Source: WTFY01 sp964614915
Lineage (GTDB): Bacteria > Pseudomonadota > Gammaproteobacteria > UBA4575
NCBI GenBank assembly: GCA_964614915.1
Contig: CAZTNC010000018.1
Coordinates: 1-5,029 of the forward strand
Length of the DNA stretch: 5,029 nt
Direction: 5' to 3'
Positions 1-4,529 of the stretch are shown piece after piece. Every line of letters starts with the position of its first letter. Position 1 is the stretch's first letter. The notes beneath the pieces were generated by a model. The model worked only from the letters and a program-made list of their open reading frames with translations. It searched no databases and had not been told where the DNA came from. Both the position numbers and the translations under genes were made by a program.

Positions 1-579
1 TATCTTGGGATCTGCCTGGGCATGCAGGTTGCCGTGATCGATTATGCACGCAACGTCGCCAAGCTCGAGGATGCGCACAGTACCGAGTTCAAGCCGGATA
101 CGCCTCACCCGGTGATTGCGCTGATTACCGAGTGGCAGGACCGGGCCGGACAGATCCAGCGGCGCAGCAAGGTGTCCGACTTGGGCGGTTCCATGCGCCT
201 TGGAGAACAGGATTGCAAGCTGCAGCCGGGCTCCCTGGTGCACAAGTTGTACAACCGGGACGTCATCGCGGAACGACACCGTCACCGCTACGAGTTCAAC
301 AGTACCTTCATGGCCGACTTGCAGGAGGCCGGGCTCTCGTTCACGGGCACATCGACCGACGAGGCATTGGCGGAAGTCATCGAGATTGCCTCCCATCCTT
401 GGTTTGTGGGATGCCAGTTTCATCCGGAGTTCACCTCGACGCCGCGCAACGGCCATCCGTTGTTTGCGGGGTTTGTGCAGGCGGCGCGCAAGTACCACAG
501 CCAGCAACTGGATCACCGGAAAAAGGATTCGATCCAGGAACAGACCGCATTTGCCGATTTCTCGGTCCAGTCCGGCTGA
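1..579 (+). CDS. pyrG: CTP synthase, C-terminal glutaminase domain (5'-partial)
   Basis: This is the last 192 residues of CTP synthase, the cytosolic enzyme that makes CTP from UTP, ATP and glutamine. The synthetase domain lies off the left edge. The window opens at the nucleophile elbow of the class I glutamine amidotransferase domain, read as YLGICLGMQVA, with the catalytic Cys at window residue 5. The rest of the triad is seen in CQFHPEFTSTP as His141 and Glu143. The Cys-to-His spacing of 136 residues equals that of E. coli PyrG (C379, H515), so the domain is intact. The reading frame is already open at base 1, so the first ATG inside it (22) is internal. The tail after the HPEF motif is about 20 residues longer than in E. 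coli and polar, ending in a QSG tripeptide. The stop lies 18 nt before kdsA, as in the usual pyrG-kdsA-eno operon. Identification is very secure. Confidence 0.97.
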   Translation, partial: YLGICLGMQVAVIDYARNVAKLEDAHSTEFKPDTPHPVIALITEWQDRAGQIQRRSKVSDLGGSMRLGEQDCKLQPGSLVHKLYNRDVIAERHRHRYEFNSTFMADLQEAGLSFTGTSTDEALAEVIEIASHPWFVGCQFHPEFTSTPRNGHPLFAGFVQAARKYHSQQLDHRKKDSIQEQTAFADFSVQSG

Positions 580-597
580 CGGCGAAAGCCTGCACCC

Positions 598-1440
598 ATG
601 AAACTCTGCGGTGTTGAAATAGGGCTCCACAGCCCCTTTTTCCTGATTGCCGGGCCCTGCGTGGTGGAAAGTCTGGAACTTGCACGCGAGACCGCGGGGA
701 GGCTCAAGGAAACCACCGACAAGCTGGGCATCCCGTTTATCTACAAGTCTTCTTTCGACAAGGCCAACCGCTCATCCGCGGACAGCTTCCGCGGTCTCGG
801 GCTGGACAAGGGCCTGCAGATCCTCGCGCAGGTCAAGGATGAGCTCGGTGTGCCTGTGCTGACCGATGTACACGAGGACACGCCCTTGCAGGAGGTGGCC
901 GATGTGGTCGATGTCCTGCAAACGCCCGCCTTTTTGTGCCGCCAGACGAATTTCATCCAGCGGGTTGCCGCATGCGGGCGGCCGGTGAACATCAAGAAGG
1001 GCCAGTTCCTGTCGCCGGGCGAGATGCAGTATGTGGTCGACAAGGCCCGTGCGCAGGGCAATGAGGACATCCTCGTGTGTGAACGTGGCGTATCTTTCGG
1101 CTATAACAACCTGGTGTCGGACATGCGTTCGCTGGCGATCCTGCGAAAAACGGGCTGCCCGGTGGTGTTCGATGCGACCCACTCGGTACAGCTTCCGGGT
1201 GCAGGTGCGGGCCGCTCGGACGGGCAGCGCGAGTTTGTGCCGGTACTTGCCCGCGCCGCAGTTGCCAGTGGAGTTTCAGGGCTGTTCATGGAAACCCATC
1301 CCGACCCGGAGGCCGCCAAGAGTGACGGGCCGAATTCGTGGCCACTGGACCGGATGGAGGCACTGTTGGGTGCGCTCCAGGCCATCGACCAGGTCGTCAA
1401 GCAAAGCGGCTTTGCCGAGATGGATGTCGAAGGGAAATAA
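598..1440 (+). CDS. kdsA: 3-deoxy-D-manno-octulosonate 8-phosphate synthase, metal-dependent class
   Basis: KdsA condenses phosphoenolpyruvate with arabinose 5-phosphate to give KDO-8-phosphate, the precursor of the KDO sugars in the LPS inner core. The 280-residue length is normal. Visible motifs are IAGPCVVES (residues 17-25), KSSFDKANRSS (the substrate loop), PAFLCRQTNF, NIKKGQFLSPGEM, ERGVSFGYNNLV, DATHSVQLPG and METHPDPEAAKSDGPNS. The metal ligands expected for the metal-dependent class are all present as Cys21, His195, Glu232 and Asp243. These are each offset by exactly ten from Aquifex aeolicus C11, H185, E222 and D233. Metal-independent enzymes such as that of E. coli have Asn at the Cys position. 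The ATG at 598 is preceded only by a weak purine stretch (GGCGAAAG, 581-588), but the N-terminus MKLCGVEIG matches the family as I recall it. The gene sits 18 nt after pyrG and 23 nt before eno, so it is probably cotranscribed; eno makes its substrate PEP. Confidence 0.97.
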   Translation: MKLCGVEIGLHSPFFLIAGPCVVESLELARETAGRLKETTDKLGIPFIYKSSFDKANRSSADSFRGLGLDKGLQILAQVKDELGVPVLTDVHEDTPLQEVADVVDVLQTPAFLCRQTNFIQRVAACGRPVNIKKGQFLSPGEMQYVVDKARAQGNEDILVCERGVSFGYNNLVSDMRSLAILRKTGCPVVFDATHSVQLPGAGAGRSDGQREFVPVLARAAVASGVSGLFMETHPDPEAAKSDGPNSWPLDRMEALLGALQAIDQVVKQSGFAEMDVEGK

Positions 1441-1449
1441 GAAATTGAC

Positions 1450-1455
1450 AAGGAG
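1450..1455 (+). promoter_or_regulatory. Ribosome binding site of eno
   Basis: AAGGAG lies 8 nt upstream of the ATG at 1464, in the short kdsA-eno gap. It is the clearest Shine-Dalgarno sequence in the left part of the window and fixes the eno start. A strong site fits the high expression expected of enolase. Confidence 0.8.
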
Positions 1456-1463
1456 AAGTTCTG

Positions 1464-2750
1464 ATGTCCGAGATTGAGTCTGTACATGCGAGAGAGGTGA
1501 TCGACTCGCGCGGCAACCCGACCGTGGAAGCGGATGTTCTGCTGGCCTCGGGGGTGCTTGGGCGTGCAGCCGTGCCTTCCGGAGCCTCAACCGGCACGCT
1601 TGAAGCGGTCGAGCTGAGAGACGGGGACCCGAAGCGCTATGCGGGCAAGGGTGTGCAACAGGCCGTCGGTAACGTCAATTCCGAAATCCGCCCGCTGCTC
1701 GTGGGCATGTCCTGCTTTGAGCAGGCTGCCATTGACCAGCGCATGCTTGAGCTGGACGGTACGGACAACAAGCAACGCCTGGGTGCGAATGCCTTGCTGT
1801 CGGTCTCACTGGCCGTGGCCAAGGCCGCGGCACTCGAAAAGCCCATGCCCCTGTACCGCTATCTGCACACCGGGGGGGATTTCCGTATGCCCGTGCCGAT
1901 GATGAACATTCTCAATGGCGGCGAGCACGCGGACAACAGCGTGGACATGCAGGAATTCATGGTGATTCCCACGGGAGCCTCCTCGCTCGGTGAGGCGGTG
2001 CGCATGGGTGCGGAAATCTTTCATGCCCTCAAGGCCACCTTGCATTCCCAGGGGCTCAACACGGCCGTTGGGGACGAGGGCGGGTTTGCCCCGGACCTTC
2101 GCTCGAATCTTGAGGCGATCGAGGTCATCCTGAAGGCGATCGAACAGGCGGGGTTTGCGGTGGGCAGCGATGTACACCTGGGTCTGGATGTCGCCAGCAC
2201 GGAGTTCTACAAGGACGGCGCGTACGTATTGCAGTCCGAAGGCAAGTCTTTTGATTCTGCGCAGTTCGTAGAGTACCTGGTCGACTGGATCGACCAGTAT
2301 CCGATCATCTCCATCGAGGACGGGGTGGCGGAAGATGACTGGGACGGCTGGAAACTGCTTACCGAGGCGGCGGGCCACCGGACACAACTGGTGGGCGATG
2401 ATCTGTTTGTCACCAATGCGAAGATCCTGGAGAAGGGAATCGAGGCAGGCATCGCCAACTCCATTCTCGTCAAGGTCAACCAGATCGGCACCCTGAGTGA
2501 AACACTGAATGCGGTACGGGTCGCACACGATGCGGGCTATACTGCCGTCATGTCGCACCGTTCGGGGGAGACCGAGGATGTTACGATTGCAGACCTTGCG
2601 GTGGCTACCGGTTGCGGGCAGATCAAGACGGGTTCACTGTCGAGATCGGACCGCACGGCGAAATACAATCAACTGATGCGCATCGAGGAGGAACTGGGAG
2701 CCGAATGCCATTATCCGGGCCTTGGGGCATTCACCTTCCATACGAGTTGA
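1464..2750 (+). CDS. eno: Enolase (phosphopyruvate hydratase)
   Basis: Enolase interconverts 2-phosphoglycerate and phosphoenolpyruvate in glycolysis and gluconeogenesis; in many proteobacteria it also binds RNase E. The 428-residue length is standard. The N-terminal capping domain shows AREVIDSRGNPTVEADV and the mobile loop SGASTG. The TIM-barrel domain shows GDEGGFAPDL with Glu205 (the general acid/base Glu), Mg2+ ligands Asp242 (GLDVAST), Glu285 (SIEDGVAEDD) and Asp312 (VGDDLFVTN), catalytic Lys337 (LVKVNQIGT), the family signature SHRSGETED (364-372) and substrate-binding Lys388 (IKTGSLSRSD). All are in the expected order and spacing relative to E. coli Eno, and no key residue is missing. 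The ATG at 1464 has a good AAGGAG 8 nt upstream. The stop codon lies 4 nt before the proposed TTG start of ftsB, the conserved eno-ftsB arrangement of gammaproteobacteria. Confidence 0.98.
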   Translation: MSEIESVHAREVIDSRGNPTVEADVLLASGVLGRAAVPSGASTGTLEAVELRDGDPKRYAGKGVQQAVGNVNSEIRPLLVGMSCFEQAAIDQRMLELDGTDNKQRLGANALLSVSLAVAKAAALEKPMPLYRYLHTGGDFRMPVPMMNILNGGEHADNSVDMQEFMVIPTGASSLGEAVRMGAEIFHALKATLHSQGLNTAVGDEGGFAPDLRSNLEAIEVILKAIEQAGFAVGSDVHLGLDVASTEFYKDGAYVLQSEGKSFDSAQFVEYLVDWIDQYPIISIEDGVAEDDWDGWKLLTEAAGHRTQLVGDDLFVTNAKILEKGIEAGIANSILVKVNQIGTLSETLNAVRVAHDAGYTAVMSHRSGETEDVTIADLAVATGCGQIKTGSLSRSDRTAKYNQLMRIEEELGAECHYPGLGAFTFHTS

Positions 2751-2754
2751 CCCA

Positions 2755-3051
2755 TTGAAAATACTGATCGCACTGCTGGCTGTCCTTTTTGTGCTGATGC
2801 AGTACAAGCTCTGGTTCGGCGAGGGCAGCGTGCGCGAAGGGCTGGAACTGGGTCGCTCGACCGAAGCCCAGCAGTTGAAAAATGATCAGGCCCGACAGCG
2901 AAACGAGGTGCTGGCTGCGGAAGTTGCAGAACTCAAGACAGGGCTTGAGTCCGTGGAAGAGCGTGCCAGGAATGAACTGGGCATGGTCAAGAAAGATGAA
3001 ACCTTCATCCATATCCTAGAGGGTCATACCGGCGAAATTGTCGAACAGTAA
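2755..3051 (+). CDS. ftsB: Cell division protein FtsB (TTG start)
   Basis: FtsB is a small bitopic inner-membrane protein that forms the FtsQ-FtsB-FtsL complex and helps activate septal peptidoglycan synthesis. From the TTG at 2755 the product is 98 residues, close to the 103 of E. coli. It has a Lys at position 2, one membrane segment at about 3-20 (ILIALLAVLFVLMQYKLW), the family motif QYKLWFG (16-22), a periplasmic coiled coil at about 34-70, and the conserved EERARNELGM (68-77) followed by DETF. I chose TTG because starting there gives the short cytoplasmic N-terminus and MK-plus-membrane-helix layout of the family. The in-frame ATG at 2722 would lie wholly inside eno and add eleven polar residues before the helix. 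No strong Shine-Dalgarno precedes 2755, so translation is likely coupled to eno termination. It overlaps ispD by 14 nt. Family call very sure, start fairly sure. Confidence 0.93.
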   Translation: MKILIALLAVLFVLMQYKLWFGEGSVREGLELGRSTEAQQLKNDQARQRNEVLAAEVAELKTGLESVEERARNELGMVKKDETFIHILEGHTGEIVEQ

Positions 3052-3769
3052 TCACCAACGTTGCTGGGCCATCGTGTGTGCGGCCGGTTCGGGCCGGCGC
3101 ATGGAGATGGACATTCCCAAGCAATACCTGCCCCTTAAAAACTCGACGGTGCTGGAAGAAAGCCTGTCCTGCTTCCTGCATCACCCGCTGATCGCAGGAG
3201 TAGTGGTTGCCCTGCATGCCAACGACCACCGCTGGCCCTCGCTGAAAATATCCACGGACCCGCGTGTACAGAACGTCGTGGGGGGCGACACCCGGGCGCG
3301 CTCGGTCGTGAATGCGCTGGAGCGGGTCCGAAGTCTTGCCGCGAAAGAGGATTTTGTCCTGGTGCACGATGCCGCACGCCCGTGTCTAGGCTACGAGGAT
3401 CTGGACCGCCTGATCACCGAGGGGCTTGACGGCGAGGACGGGGTCATCCTGGCGAGCCCTGTCCATGACACGGTCAAGCAGGTGCGAACATCGGATGGCG
3501 CGCAGGAAGTGGAGCGTACCCTGGACCGCAGCCTTTTGTGGAAGGCCCTGACTCCACAGATGTTCCGAGTCGATGTGCTGCACAAGGCCTTGCAGTTTTG
3601 CATTGAAAATGACCGGGAGGTGACCGATGATGCTTCGGCAGTCGAGGCCATCGGGCAGCCTGTGAGAATGATCCGGGGTCGCAGCGACAACATCAAGGTG
3701 ACCCGGCCTGAGGATATACAGCTTGCAGAATCGATTCTGCTTCATGTAAGCAAGTCTTCGCATAACTGA
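3038..3769 (+). CDS. ispD: 2-C-methyl-D-erythritol 4-phosphate cytidylyltransferase (TTG start)
   Basis: IspD transfers CMP from CTP to methylerythritol 4-phosphate, the third step of the MEP isoprenoid pathway. The 243-residue product begins just before the nucleotide-binding signature, read as CAAGSGRRM then PKQYLPL, with Arg21 and Lys28 matching E. coli R20 and K27. It continues with GGDTRARSV, LVHDAARPC (Asp111, equivalent to E. coli D106), SPVHDTVKQV, the arm motif RSLLWKALTPQMF (Arg164, Thr172), VTDDASAVEAIG, and NIKVTRPEDIQLAES (Lys220, equivalent to K213). All known active-site residues are present. There is no ATG before the signature. TTG at 3038 is the only suitable start, with a purine stretch AGAGGG (3018-3023) about 14 nt upstream, rather distant. 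It overlaps the ftsB end by 14 nt, which suggests coupling. The 82-nt gap before ispF is larger than elsewhere in the operon. Confidence 0.95.
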   Translation: MSNSNHQRCWAIVCAAGSGRRMEMDIPKQYLPLKNSTVLEESLSCFLHHPLIAGVVVALHANDHRWPSLKISTDPRVQNVVGGDTRARSVVNALERVRSLAAKEDFVLVHDAARPCLGYEDLDRLITEGLDGEDGVILASPVHDTVKQVRTSDGAQEVERTLDRSLLWKALTPQMFRVDVLHKALQFCIENDREVTDDASAVEAIGQPVRMIRGRSDNIKVTRPEDIQLAESILLHVSKSSHN

Positions 3770-3840
3770 TCGGGCATGGAGCAGGACGGCAGCGAAAAGC
3801 AATGACGGAGATCGATCCGGTGCAGATCAGGGAACAGGAT

Positions 3841-3845
3841 AGGAG
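3841..3845 (+). promoter_or_regulatory. Ribosome binding site of ispF
   Basis: AGGAG ends 6 nt before the ATG at 3852, an ideal spacing. It would be only 3 nt from the GTG at 3849, so it decides the start in favour of the ATG. Confidence 0.75.
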
Positions 3846-3851
3846 ACGGTG

Positions 3852-4346
3852 ATGAATCCGAAAGTAGGGTTTGGCTATGATGTGCACCGCTTCTGTGAAG
3901 GGGATCACATCATGCTGGGCGGCGAAAGAATTGCGCACAGTCAGGGGATCGATGCCCACTCGGATGGGGATGTCCTGCTGCATGCGATTTGTGATGCCAT
4001 TCTCGGTGCGTCTGGCGCCGGGGACATCGGCCAGCATTTTTCGGATCAGGACAGCCAGTACGAGAATATCGACAGCAGGATCTTGCTGCAGAATGTGATG
4101 CGAAAGGTGGATGGCGGTTTTGGGGTGGGCAACGTGGACTGTACGGTGGTACTGGAGCGCCCCAAGCTCGGTGCACATGTCCGCGCCATGGAGGCCAATA
4201 TCGCCGAGTTGCTGAAGATTCCTGCGGGTCACGTCAATGTCAAGGCAACGACCAATGAGGGCATGGGCTATGTGGGCCGCGGTGAAGGGATCGCAGCCTA
4301 CGCGGTGGTTCTGCTGGTCCCGCGCACGCCTTCTGATCATAACTAG
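3852..4346 (+). CDS. ispF: 2-C-methyl-D-erythritol 2,4-cyclodiphosphate synthase
   Basis: IspF cyclises CDP-methylerythritol 2-phosphate to MEcPP with release of CMP, the step after IspE in the MEP pathway; the family acts as a homotrimer with a divalent metal in each active site. Motifs are GFGYDVHRF, GIDAHSDGDVLLHAICDAILGASGAGDIGQHF and KATTNEGMGYVGRGEGIAAYAVVLL. The metal ligands are Asp10, His12 and His44 (E. coli D8, H10, H42). His36 and Asp58 of the substrate site are also present. Length is 164 residues, a little above the usual 157-160, because the family fold ends near AVVLL and a short tail PRTPSDHN follows. The start is ATG 3852, chosen from the AGGAG at 3841-3845; GTG 3849 is the alternative. 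The last codons and the TAG stop lie in sequence that matches a tRNA anticodon arm, so the native 3' end may have been replaced by recombination. The core enzyme is complete, so it should be functional. Confidence 0.96.
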   Translation: MNPKVGFGYDVHRFCEGDHIMLGGERIAHSQGIDAHSDGDVLLHAICDAILGASGAGDIGQHFSDQDSQYENIDSRILLQNVMRKVDGGFGVGNVDCTVVLERPKLGAHVRAMEANIAELLKIPAGHVNVKATTNEGMGYVGRGEGIAAYAVVLLVPRTPSDHN

Positions 4347-4379
4347 AAGGTCGCAGGTTCAAATCCTGCCCCCAAACCA
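4336..4379 (+). other. 3' half of a tRNA gene (CAT anticodon loop to CCA), probable attachment-site copy or recombination scar
   Basis: The sequence reads as the 3' part of a tRNA. It has an anticodon loop ATCATAA (4336-4342) with T33 and anticodon CAT, then CTAGA for the 3' anticodon stem (4343-4347) and variable region AGGTC (4348-4352). The T arm is perfect: GCAGG (4353-4357), loop TTCAAAT (4358-4364) and CCTGC (4365-4369). CCCCAAACCA follows and ends at 4379. The 5' half is absent. The five bases before the loop (TTCTG) pair poorly with CTAGA, and nothing upstream in ispF pairs with the acceptor strand. The acceptor strand is also one base short. The AGGTC variable region, the TTCAAAT loop and the run of C residues resemble initiator tRNA-Met, but the initiator's three G-C anticodon-stem pairs are not there, so the isoacceptor is uncertain. 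It is therefore not a functional tRNA. Homology beginning at the anticodon loop is typical of tyrosine-integrase attachment sites. Confidence 0.7.
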
Positions 4380-4388
4380 AAACAAGCC

Positions 4389-4420
4389 CTTGAAAAAATT
4401 GATGTTTTTCAAGAGTTTTT
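4389..4420 (+). terminator. Rho-independent terminator-like hairpin
   Basis: CTTGAAAAA (4389-4397) and TTTTTCAAG (4405-4413) form a perfect 9-bp stem around a 7-nt loop (ATTGATG), followed by AG and a run of five T (4416-4420). The stem is AT-rich, so its stability is modest, but its place just after the tRNA-like 3' end and downstream of ispF suits a terminator. It may have come along with the tRNA segment. Confidence 0.6.
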
Positions 4421-4450
4421 CGATTCCGGGTTTCGGCCAAAAACGGCTCC

Positions 4451-4469
4451 GTCAACACATGGTCAACAC
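4451..4469 (+). repeat. Short direct repeat GTCAACAC, two copies 11 bp apart
   Basis: GTCAACAC occurs at 4451-4458 and again at 4462-4469, a spacing of 11 bp or about one helical turn. It lies in the non-coding stretch between the tRNA fragment and the hydrolase gene. Two half-sites one turn apart could be a protein-binding site, such as an operator or integrase arm site, but two 8-mers alone are weak evidence. Confidence 0.35.
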
Positions 4470-4529
4470 GTGCATGACGCGGTGGATGGGAATTATCGCC
4501 GGGATCTCTGTTGCGGGAGTCACCGACAG

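Noticed and set aside
1806..2558. 250-codon minus-strand open frame inside eno
   Set aside because: It lies fully within the well-supported eno gene and its His/Arg-rich translation shows no recognisable motif; it is a mirror of enolase codon bias.
2722..2754. ATG 2722 as the start of ftsB
   Set aside because: It would add eleven polar residues encoded inside the conserved end of eno. The TTG at 2755 gives the usual FtsB length and the MK-plus-membrane-helix start.
3693..4340. 215-codon minus-strand open frame across ispD end and ispF
   Set aside because: The + strand holds two enzymes with complete active sites, and the antisense product resembles no family I know. Its length comes from the ispF codon pattern.
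4336..4379. A complete functional tRNA gene
   Set aside because: There is no 5' acceptor strand or D arm upstream, the 5' anticodon stem does not pair, and the acceptor strand is one base short.
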